64,000 nucleotides of DNA, taken from assembly GCA_036768485.1 (NCBI GenBank), contig JAVLUZ010000340.1:7765802-7829801 (forward strand), given 5' to 3'. The position numbers and the translations under genes were made by a program. Position 1 is the stretch's first letter; every line of letters starts with the position of its first letter. The stretch is from Mermis nigrescens. Its lineage: Eukaryota; Nematoda; Enoplea; Mermithida; Mermithidae. Below are positions 30,631 through 41,530 of the stretch, in pieces. The notes beneath the pieces were generated by a model. It ran no database searches and had not been told where the DNA came from. It saw nothing but the letters and a program-made list of their open reading frames with translations.

Positions 30631-31571
30631 TAGCTAATCTGTGGCAACATTTCAGCGACACGAACGATCAATCAATGAGTGTTTGATGTAGATTGGCGAA
30701 AATCATACAGTGTAAAGTGGCGGTAGTGTCCCCCATCTGACTCTGGGCCCCTGCCTAAGCGCGTGCACACAATTTTTCTTGGGAGCATTGTAAAAAATTG
30801 ATATACTGTAGGAATTTTCACAAAACTCTTGTAATAGTTTTCTAATAGGATATGTATACTACCCCTGAAATTTCAATCCAATCCGCCCTCTATCCCTAAA
30901 GTTAGAGTACTATATGAGAAAGTGTAAAGTAAATTGGTATACTGTAGGCTGCGCGCTGAAATTCTGTGCATAGCATGCCTCGCCTATATACATCATTTCC
31001 TGAAAATTTGAACAAAATCCAAGCATTGGTTCTTGATTTATGCAAAAGTGTAAACTAATGCTTATATACTGTAGGTTGCGCGCTGAAATTCTGTGCATAG
31101 CATGCCTCGCCTATATACATCAGTTCCTGAAAATTTGAACAAAATCCAAGCATTGGTTCTTGATTTATGCAAAAGTGTAAACTAATGCTTATATACTGTA
31201 GGTTGCGCGCTAAAATTTTGTACATACCATATTTAACATATACTCGACATACTCTGAAAATTTGAGCGTGATCCGAGTGCTGGTTCTTGACTTGCGTCTC
31301 TTCAAATATAAACCCCGGGGTAATAACCCCTGGGTAATAACACCCGGGGTTACCCATGGAAATTTCCTCTCCCCTGGCCCTGGGCCCCTGGCCCTGGGCT
31401 GGACGCGCCCCTCCCCGGGCAGGTTTGGGCACGCCCCTACGCTATAGCACAGCCTATGCTAAAGCATTGCTCCCTGAGAAAAGCCAGGAAGCAGATTCTG
31501 AGCCCCTCCGCCTATGCTATAACACAGGCTATGTTATAACATTGCGCGCTAGGGAAATACAGTATACTACT
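30631..31571 (-). repeat. Right TIR of P1
   Basis: 941 bp, reverse-complementary to the left TIR. It is longer because a unit of about 122 bp, containing GCATAGCATGCCTCGCC, occurs twice (about 30943-31066 and 31066-31190), whereas the left TIR has it once. Confidence 0.9.
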
Positions 31572-31577
31572 GTTATC
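31572..31577. repeat. Target site duplication of P1, right (GTTATC)
   Basis: Identical to 20739-20744. Confidence 0.9.
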
Positions 31578-31608
31578 ATATCTCACGTGTACTTAAAGAT
31601 CATATGTG

Positions 31609-34600
31609 TCAGAGGCGTAGCCAGGATTTTGGTTCTGGAGGGGCATAAATAATAATTTTTAAGACTACTTTTGCATTGAATGCCTGTAACGATGTATAGT
31701 AAAACTGAGTTTTGCGACCTTTAGTAGTGTAGTCTAGCAACATAATTTATTGGTTTCTGATGATCAAAAATACAAAAGGTGTAAAGCGGCCCGAAGTGCC
31801 AAGATTTTTTGGAATTTCTACCGTTTTTGGGTAGAATTCACGGCTTTTCTATTGATATTGACAAACAATTCGGAAATTATAAGTGACGTAAAGTGCTAAA
31901 GAAATTTAGTCATTTTTAACCGCCCTTAACATTTTGTAGCTCTGTGAATACTAATAGTCTGATAGAGCAGAAACTTATCAAATTTGTACAAAAAAATTTT
32001 GACAGTTCAAGCTTCTAACAAGAAAATTGCGAGTACTAACTTTGTCTGAAGATATTATGAGTGATTCAGGCTTTTAAACGCAATGCTGGAGCTTTACAAA
32101 AAGAAAGAACAGTAACTGGCGGCGCTATGCACCGGAAAATTTTGACGTTTTTGCACTTTAAACTCAATTTATACCGCTTGAATCATACAAAAAAGACAAA
32201 TTAATGCCGGCGCGAAACGCCGGAAATTTTAAGAAGTTCCTAACCCTTTTACCTGGCTTTGTTCTCCCTAAAATCTCGTTGCACATGTACATTGAGATTT
32301 TACGGCTGCGTAGGGTCTAATGTGGCGCGCTCAAGCGTTCAGCGCTCCCAGCGGGGTCCGGGGCAGAGTCCCAGAAAATTTTGTAAAAAATCATTTTAAT
32401 AGTAAATAGTAACTTTAAAATTTTCGCAAAATCGGCTAAATCTCAGTTCTGAATCAAGCCCAAAAACACTTAAGATTGATGAACTCCTATATTGCATAAA
32501 ACTTCTGAGCTAAAATGCGTTTTTTGACCTCTGCTAATTACATAGCGTAGCAACGGGTCGCTGCCAATAAGATATAGAAAAATGTATCAATTAAAATTTT
32601 GTTCTTACCGTTTTCAGGCCCATTTGTGGCCTTCTTATTAACAAGATACAGTTCATAAAACCGGAAATGTGCAGAAACATAAGAAAATTTGGCCATTCCT
32701 TCCATTTAGAATAGGACTAGCAAAGAAAAATGCTCCGATGGAACAAAAGAGATGAATATACTTGGAATTGTGGATTATTATAGATGTAAAAGGAGGGGAC
32801 TAGGAAAAATCTACCTAAAGTCGGAAAATCTGCTAAAAATCACACTTTCTCTAAGCAACGCAAAAAATCGATGTATATTCTGCGGCCAACAGATTAAAAT
32901 AAATATTCAACCATAACAATGATTGAAACAGCAGCACGTTAGCTATGCAGTAGCTATGGGAAATGATATTAAGTAAACTAACAGTCTTCCAAGCCAATTG
33001 AATGAAATAGCAAACATCGAAGACAATTGAAGACATGGTTGGTTTAAAACAGTAGGAAACGCGTAAGTTGACTTGAAACAGACTAAATGTAGATACACTA
33101 GCATGCCCGAAACGATTGTATGCACTAATCAATCGGCTCCTGCTTTGCTTGCTATAATGCTCATAACAAAATAAAAGAACTTTAAATACAATACCTCTTA
33201 GTTTTCTATCAATCAGGTGCCAGCACTTTAAAAAAGTAACCTTGATAGATTACGTTTATACACTCTTATCTGAAACTTCGAACATTATTTAAAAAAGACA
33301 CTTTTTTAGAGGCCGCAGAATATACATCGATTTTTTGCGTTGCTTAGAGAAAGTGTGATTTTTAGCAGATTTTCCGACTTTAGGTAGATTTTTCCTAGTC
33401 CCCTCCTTTTACATCTATAATAATCCACAATTCCAAGTATATTCATCTCTTTTGTTCCATCGGAGCATTTTTCTTTGCTAGTACACTACTTTTAATTAGC
33501 GTGATTTCAGTACATCAGTCAGTAAACACAATCAGTAATATGCCACAATAATGACAACAGTCCAGGAACGCGGAAAACAATATTGTTCTTAACATCAGCA
33601 TTATCCTTTTTAAACAAGACAACCTTATTGACACCATCCATTTTCAAATTAAAACTCCATTAAGTTATTTCTTCTTAATGTGCAGTTCACTTATAATCAA
33701 GCACAAATATTTAACCAACGAATTCACATTGCAAATCCTCACTCAATCAATACACAAGCACAATGTGTTGTGACTTTTGAAATTGAAAACACCCAATTTT
33801 CAATTTTCAAATTGAAAATTGGATCAATTTTCAAATTGAAAATTGGGTAATTTTCAAATTGAAAATAGGGTGTTTGAATTTGCGATAAAGAAAATAATCA
33901 AAAGATAGTCACTTGGTTTATTTAAGCCGAGTAATAAAATAACGACCGTCCACCAATTCCAAACTAAACGCGACTAATCTGATCACTATGAAAAAGTTTT
34001 GAAAAATGAGCTTGCTAAGCGAGAGTTGTAAACCAAGAGAAACTTAAAGTTAAAACCTACTATTAAATTATTAAGAGACTTATAAAAGATTTTAAACTTT
34101 AAGAAAATGGAAAAGGCGGGATGTTGGTAAATTAGAAGGCAAAGTTTTTCGGCAAAAATTCAAAAACTTCACGCAAATATCAAATGTAAGGAACACTAAC
34201 GCTTCGATTTGGTAGTAAAATAAATTTGTAGTATAGACTACATATTAACAACAAATGAATAGTGCAAACTTTACACAACTACTAGGTGTAGAGAATACTA
34301 ACAGTTTACGGCTTATTAATGTACATGATTACAATAAAGCTGCATATCTTTGTCGACTTCTGTGCACAGTAGTGTGATTGCTGGTTCATTTTAAACCACT
34401 TTTGCAGGCAATTTACATCAATTAAACGATAGCTCTCCATGTGCAAGATTTTGTGAAACATATTATAAACACGGCTAAGAAGGATTTAACTTTAATGCAA
34501 CCCATTTAAGACAAAATTACATCTCTTCAATGATCTAAGGACACTTGAACATAATTTTTAAATCACTTTAGATTACTTTTGAGGGTAAACAAACTCACTT

Positions 34601-36989
34601 AATTGATGTCTCACATATGAATCCTTGAAAATTTCTTGACTTCAGTTACAAAGTCTCTGCAAGTCTATCGAATTAAGGTTAACACGTAATGTAAACTTTA
34701 CACAAACACATAGCGTAAAGAATATTTTAGTCGGATTCGTAATTTTGATATTGCTCCCATATTACTTTCAACATTTATTTAAAAATGAGTCCATAATGTT
34801 TTAAAGACAATAAACATTAGGTTTAAACCACTTTGCAATACTGCTGAGTGTAAGCAAGCGCGCCCAACTGACGTATATATTTCATTCCCTGTAAATTTTT
34901 ATATCTCAGGAAAAAATTTCGGATTTTGCAATGCTCTAGAACAAAGGCTAACATGCAGTGTAAAAAATTACTCGGATATTATGATCAACATTCATGAAAA
35001 AATTATGTCTCTACAATGGTCTGAGGACATATAAACAATGAGTGTAAACTACTTTACATCACTGTTGGATGTAAACAAACGCACCTACGTGACGTCTCAC
35101 ATATGATCCTTTGAAAACTTCTAGACTCCAGGAAAAAATTAGGTTTCTGGAATGCTCAAAAACGAAGATAAATACATATGTAGTGTAAACTTCATGTAAA
35201 CACCTAGTGTAAAGAAGATTTTAGTCAGATTCGTAATTTTGATATTGTTCCGATATTACGATTAATATTTATGAAAAAATTAAGTCTACATAATGTTCTA
35301 TGGGCAAACTAACAATTGGTGTAAACTACTTTACAACACCGTAGAGTGTAAACATATGTGCCAGACTGGCATATCAAATTTGGTTCCTGGTCCATTTCTA
35401 GACTTGATAAACGTGTCCCTGACTCGTATCCGGAGAAGCAGGCAGAAAAAACAAGACAGAAACGCATTTTAGACTCCAAATTTTTGACTTTACACTCGCT
35501 AAATATTAATGTATAGACAATTTGCTTTGACATGCATCCGATATAAAGCACTTTATTTTTATTCTATTAGACTTATCCCGACTTCTGGACGGAGAAAGTG
35601 GCGAACAAAAAACGCAACAAAAACGTATTTTCCATCATTTAGAACACTGTAAACTTTAAAATTCCGTACCGAACTCCCCATTGAGTTTAAAGAAATTCGG
35701 TTTGGTACAATTTGTAGCTTTTAAATCGTAGTACATTCCTGTGTGCCAAAATTCTGTTGCAAAAATTATTTGGCATGATTTATCAATCAAACTTCGGAAA
35801 AAACGTGTTTTTTAGCCCATTTTTTACCTCTGATTTCGAACTTTACACCCCCATAAATAACTCAATATTGCGTTTTTTAAATGCGGTTTGCTGCGATGTT
35901 TAGCCCCTGTAAGGCACTTTATTAATGCTGTCTTCGATTTGCACTGACTCATAAGCGGAAAAATTTGGCAGAGAAATCTTAGTTAAAATCCGTTTTTTTA
36001 CACCATCCACTAGAGTGTAAACTTTAAACCCCAGGATCTAACTCACCATAGAGCATAGAAGACTTTGCTTATATGCAGAATGTAGCCCTTGATCCGCTCT
36101 ACATTTCTGTCAGAAAACATTTTAAAAACCTCATAACCGGAGTTAGTATCGGACATAGGAAGGTTGAAAACTCGACCAAAAAGTGCTTTTTCACCCCCAG
36201 ATTTTCGCACTCTTTACACTGCCGTTCGATAAATAATGCGAATTTCAAAAAACAAAAAAAGTGTCATCTGTAGAATTCATCCCTCTATTATCCTATTCTG
36301 TTCAATCCTTCGAGTCATCAATACTCAGTTGTCCACATGCCGCAGTAAAAAGGTCCCAAAATTTGTCCTATGTTATAACGTTACACAAAAACTTTACACC
36401 TTCTTTACACAGTCAATTTTGAGTTTCAAGAAAAACAAAAAAACACGGGCAGCGAATTTTTTTATTATCTTTCTTTTAAAAAAAACCGCACCTTCCAGAA
36501 GTGTCCCGTTATAGCTGTAGGGGGTGCCCAGGTGTTGGGGGTACCCAAGTATATTATAGGTACGCGCTAACGCGCTACCTATGATTATGTGTCCTTGTAA
36601 AGAAGGACAAACAAAGCGAAGAATAGACAAATTGGTATGTACACAAAAGACAAACAAAGGAGAGAATAGACAAACTCATACACAATCATTTTCGCACTTT
36701 TACTGTTATGCTCAACAAGCATGCGCAGTTTCAATCAACGGACAAATAGTGCACTAAATTACTAAAGTGATGTGAAGTGCTGGATTATTCTAGCTGATTC
36801 AAGCTTTTAAATTCATTAGATCTATATAACAATAAATAATAATGACTCGGCGCGAAGCACCGGAAATTTTTGACGTTTTTGCCTTTTTGAACACAGTTTT
36901 CTGGACACATTATTGCAACAGAAAAATCAACAATATTTCTGAAAAGTTTGGGGGTGGCATGTGCCCCCAATGCCCTCCCGGCTACGCCT
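31609..36989. mobile_element. Repeat F with GGCGTAGCC ends, split by E-B
   Basis: GGCGTAGCCAGG near 31614 and GGCTACGCC at 36980-36988 are inverted ends, and ATATGTG occurs at both flanks (31602-31608, 36990-36996), which may be a 7-bp target duplication. Inside, both sides contain a stretch like GCACCGGAAATTTTTGACG. No coding domain is seen. E-B lies within it. Confidence 0.45.
32717..36584 (+). mobile_element. Repeat E-B, 3.87 kb
   Basis: Second copy of E, same orientation as E-A, nearly identical along its length, with the inverted repeat at 32717-33481 and the terminal palindrome near 36557-36582. The left flank ends in A and the right flank begins with T, as for the other two copies. 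No gene. Confidence 0.85.
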
Positions 36990-36996
36990 ATATGTG

Positions 36997-37320
36997 TATG
37001 TGTCTCATATTTGTGCCTGTCTCGTTTGTACATACTTTTACCGTAAGCTTTTGCTGATAGGCCTATTGTCATATTCATGGATTCATTTCATTTCTCTTTG
37101 TCTGTGTTGATACGCCTCTTTTTACGCGTTGGTTAAAACTGCGTGCGAGCGCAGTTTTGACGCACTTTAAGAATTTTCTCTTTACATTACATTTTCTTGA
37201 GCCTGGGTGTCTATCCGCCAGCTTCCGCGCCGAGCATGTTCCTTTTTCTTTGCCCCTACGTTGAGCAGGCCTCCATAGGTGCTGTTCTTCTGCTTGGCTG
37301 CAGAAATTGTCGTAAGTTCT
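36997..37320. other. Unassigned sequence left of R2
   Basis: No recognisable gene or repeat. Confidence 0.4.
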
Positions 37321-37568
37321 TGTAAATACAGCTGTTCGCACTGTGTCTACTGATTCAACACAGATACGAACATGGCGTGTATTTGCCTTCGGGACTTACT
37401 TAGGTACCTAAACTGCTCTCAGCGCTGGTCAGGTTTGCAAGATCGCTAGGCGATTCTAAACCCGTTGACCCTTGTAGACCTACGGCTTCAACTCCCTCGG
37501 TCCTAATATTGCTGACCGCTTCTTGTCGGGAGTTTCAGGAGCTACGCCCTAAATTCTAAGAATCGTAC

Positions 37569-39969
37569 TGTAACTTAAGAGCGGTTGTCGCGCTTTGGAG
37601 TTAACTCAGTAACCGAAGCTGCGCCACTAGGGACTTGCTGATTAAGTACTTGCAGTATGTACGGATATCCAAACCAGCAGCACGCCAGCCAGGGAAGATA
37701 CCCAACACACAACAACTACGAAAGCAACAACCCACTCTAAGTACCTTCAGGGCTTACCCAAGTACCTTGCTACACCTAGCGCTGGTTAATGTGCTGCAGC
37801 AATTCGCCTGGGTACCTATTACCTAAAGACTCCACGGACGTAGCAGGTCCGGTACCTAAGGAGTCAATGGACAGGGAATCCGACCACAACACCTAACACA
37901 GGAGTAATTAGGTAACCCTGAATTTACCCAAGGTCCTCAGACCTATTTTGGACCAAAAGAATATTTTTCGCGATAAAAACCAAGAAGTTTCGCTTGAGAA
38001 TACTTAAAGCGAAACGATTTACTAATTTCGATTTTACAAGCACTCTGAACAATAAACACAACAACAAAGAGCTCTACTCCGGACTGTCATCTTCTATAAA
38101 AATTATGTAATAATTTTTATAGTTTTTAATTTTTATAGTTTTTGTTTCGAAATGGAATTGAATAATTTTGATGAAAATATATAACGAAAAGGGTTTACCC
38201 TGTCAAATTCCGGCGTTAGCAATATGGTGAGGCCGGTGTCACGCGGTAAAGTGTCCGGCATCGTAAAGTGTCCGGCCGGACACTTTAAGATGCCGTAAAG
38301 TGTCCGGGTCCGTCTTAAAGTGTCCGGCCTATGTTTGTATAGCGTAATGTCATTTAGGAATGCTCTTGCTGCTTAAGATAATGAAACAATTAAGCACAGA
38401 CGATTTATTGCTGCACTGCATGATTTTTGGAATGATGCAAAATTAGGTACCAAGACAAATTTTTATTTACAGCGAATTGACAAAGTAACTAAGTGAAACG
38501 AAATAAGATGTCACGTAAAAATGCTGATATATACAGACACAGGGCCATATTTTCAGGGGCGGTGGCGCCCAGCCCAGAGACTCGTGGCCGAAAAATTATT
38601 GAAAGGTGAAGACAATGTGCAAAAAATTGGAAAATTGCATGTCTGACGTGAAATCCATAAAAATTCCGCGCTTTGCGGAATATGTGGAGTATTTCCTATA
38701 ATTCTGGCTCTAGTGCGATTAAAAAACGACACTTTTCGATTGCAAAATTTTAAAAATTCAAATTTTTATTACTTGTCTGAGTGAATATCATTTTTGAAAT
38801 AATATAAAAATAAAAAACACAATTTTACAAATTTTTATATTGCTTATTGTTGCGCAAATGGTACAACAAGCATCAGTTTTTCAGTATAAACTACTTTGAT
38901 TGTCGTCGAAGCATTCGTTCGTCATTTTCTGAGGCTTTGTCGGGGTATTTACCAGTCGACAAGTAAGTATTATTTGGCTACGCTTGCTTACATCCATGGC
39001 ATAAATAACAAGCTGATTATCGCCGAATGAATAGAAGATCCAAATGGTTCACCAACCTTTCGATTAATCGCCGAAATTCGAAGATATTTTTCAGAAACTT
39101 TGGAGGATCAGAGCCTCCAAACGATTTTTGATCATAACAAGCGGTCAAAGGTCACAGCATTGCATTGTGCGTAAACAATAGTCAGTTTATTGTTGAATAA
39201 TTAAAATACATGCATATGCAACTTCGCTACCGTTACGAAAAATAAGAACAACATGACCCGGACACTTTACGGCAAGGCCGGACACTTTACTGCTCATCGT
39301 AATGTGTCCGCCGGACACTTTGCCGCATCGTAAAGTGTCCGGCCGGACACTTTACCGCCCGGACACTTAACAACGCGACACCGGCTGAACCAATTCCCGA
39401 ACTACCTGCGTTATAATGCAGCACTAGGCAGTTATTTTTTCCACCTTTATATTAATCAAACAAATCAAATTAACTTTGGCGCCCACAAAGACGGAGAAGT
39501 CACGCCAGAAAAGGGAAAACGCACTGGCACTCAAAAAGCCGAACCAATTATGGCTGTAGGGGGGTTAACAGTAATAGAAGAGAAAAGAGAGAAAGTAGTG
39601 TTTTTATAACAGAAATGGGCGCTACCTGCGCATAGATTTTCCGTTCTCTGCACAGGCTCAACTTGAATAGCGGTCATGTCGCCTATGTTTTGAATGTAAA
39701 GAAATGATAGGGGATTTATTTGGGCTCCACAAAATAAACACATTAGTGTGTCCCTCGCAACACATAGCTAAGTAGGTCCAACCAATAGATGCTACTGTGG
39801 CTGGATTGCCTCCGCACGTCTTACTGTCGGAATCTATCCGACTGTAAAGTAGTCAAATAAAATTGGCTGGATCGCCAAACTGGCTCTCAAAGATCGGATA
39901 GTCACAGTAAACACACTAATGTGCATTTTGGTCATTGGTGTAAACGACCGTGTAGATACACTATCTACA
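37569..39969 (+). repeat. Solo LTR with GTAC duplication, containing D1
   Basis: TGTAACTTAAG at the left and CTATCTACA at the right are flanked by the direct repeat GTAC (37565-37568, 39970-39973). It interrupts the R2 3' LTR, whose mate has a single ATAC there. Without D1 it is about 1.25 kb. No ORF. Strand is arbitrary. Confidence 0.7.
38232..39385 (+). mobile_element. DNA transposon D1 with GTGTCCGG subterminal repeats
   Basis: Inverted ends GCCGGTGTC and GACACCGGC enclose 1,154 bp. Both subterminal zones carry several AAAGTGTCCGG motifs in both orientations (38255-38332, 39258-39366), like clustered transposase-binding sites. No transposase ORF. It contains the unoccupied site of P2 (39001-39020) and of E-C. 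The superfamily is not clear from the ends. Confidence 0.75.
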
Positions 39970-40813
39970 GTACCTACCTAAATCCTGGAATACTCGCAAG
40001 GTCAGTTGACCTATCTCAACCCAACTCAAGTTGATAATTTAACTTATTTTCAAACCAATAATCGCTGTCTTGAAATGTCTCGATTCCTAATTTGTGTAGC
40101 ACTCTGAATTTCGAATACAACAACAGTGAGCTCTCAACTGGTCAGTCATCATAAAATATTAAATATAATTTTAGCTATTTTAGGGTTGAGAAAAGATAAG
40201 AGAATTTCCACAAAACAATCAAAAGATAAGACCATAAACTATCTACCTTTTTCACTCAGACGAAAGGCAAATATAAAATAAAATCGTCGTTGCTTCCTGA
40301 CCAACCCTCTCTATATACCTTACCACTGGGCGGTGGATTTTCCACTATTTATTACACGAGATATACAAAGCACAGCTGTAAGCCGGCACACACAATAATG
40401 CTAATCACTAATTGCAACAAACGCCAACTCATCAGAACTCCGACTGACTCTATCCTACTAGGATGACTACAGTAAAACAATGTCAACGAAAACAGATTAA
40501 CAACGATTAAAATTACTCTTTGCCAAATTGAATGTTTGAGACGTTTAATGCGGTAAGATAAGTAAATTACTGATGTTAGCATATACGTAACTCTGCTTTA
40601 CCGGACAAGTACCTAATAGAATTTTGTATTGAAAAATAGGGATTAATTGAGAACTGAAGGCATAACCTCGAGCTAACCATCCTAGGGATGACTATTGACT
40701 ACTCGACTAGTTATGCAAATCCAGTACAGTATAACGATGTCGTCGGCTGGCCTTCAGGAACTAATCGTAAAGTGTTCATATAAAGTTCATATCGTGTAAC
40801 TGTCGTAGTTACA

Positions 40814-40822
40814 CCCTCCCAC
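40814..40822 (-). other. Polypurine tract of R2
   Basis: GTGGGAGGG on the minus strand immediately before TGTAAC of the 3' LTR. Confidence 0.65.
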
Positions 40823-41530
40823 ATTTCGGAAAAATTCGAGACAAAGTGTCAAATTTTTCAAGACAAATGGCGATTGACTGCGCCTTGACACAAATAAAGG
40901 GAGTAAAATAATCACAAATAATGTCGTCGCGGCCAGATTTTTTCATCAAACGAACAATGCACAACAAATATCTTCGACTTAGGCACGTCATAAACACGAA
41001 CATCGTTCGTAATTGTCCTGATTTATTATGGTCAATACACTTGCAATGGACTTTCGTACGCTTTGATAACTTTTATCCACTCCTTCATTCACTGGGGTAG
41101 GAAAAATTTTGATATGAAAATTTTTAGATTGGGTTTGACCCCTTGTCCGTTAAAGAATTACAATATCTTAACAACAGAACCGCTTTGCTACTGAGCAATT
41201 AAGAGTTTAAAACACGAGATTATAAGGCACATAAGATCAATAGGCAAGAGAAAAATTAAGAGCAAAGACAAAAAAATTAAAACAATGAGGTAAAGTTGAG
41301 ACAAGGAATGTTAATGTACGAGCAAAAGATCAAACAATACCTGTGATTATGCAATAATGACAAGTAAAATAGCACCAGAATCAAGAAAATTACAATGATA
41401 AGGCAGCGCAAAAATTAAGTCAAGCAAAATAACACAACACAATAAAAGACCGGGAAAACGACATCCAGTGACGACAGCTGCTGGCCAATGGGGCGACGAT
41501 CGCAGAGTTTTTAGCTTCTAGCTTCTAAGT
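40823..41530 (-). other. 3' untranslated region of R2
   Basis: Non-coding and collinear with R1 14276-15010. No separate gene seen. Confidence 0.5.

Larger units (their letters stand above)
20745..31571 (-). mobile_element. Polinton/Maverick element P1, polymerase-truncated
   Basis: A 10,827-bp element bounded by inverted AGTAGTATAC ends and flanked by the direct 6-bp duplication GTTATC at 20739-20744 and 31572-31577. Six-base duplications and AG-starting TIRs are Polinton hallmarks. It encodes the capsid set, protease, packaging ATPase, integrase, a TBP homologue and several small proteins. It is shorter than usual (typical Polintons are 15-20 kb) because almost all of DNA polymerase B is missing. 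Strand is given for the majority of genes; TBP and the polymerase fragment run the other way. Confidence 0.93.
37321..40813 (-). repeat. 3' LTR of R2 (39974-40813 and 37321-37568)
   Basis: Begins TGTAAC at 40813 just after the polypurine tract and ends ACA at 37321. It matches the 5' LTR on both sides of the inserted solo LTR at 37569-39969. Confidence 0.8.

Noticed and set aside
20745..31571. Bacteriophage or bacterial origin of P1
   Set aside because: Double-jelly-roll capsid and adenain proteins could hint at tectivirus-like phage, but the retroviral-type integrase with chromodomain, 6-bp TSD, TATA boxes and TBP are those of a eukaryotic Polinton.
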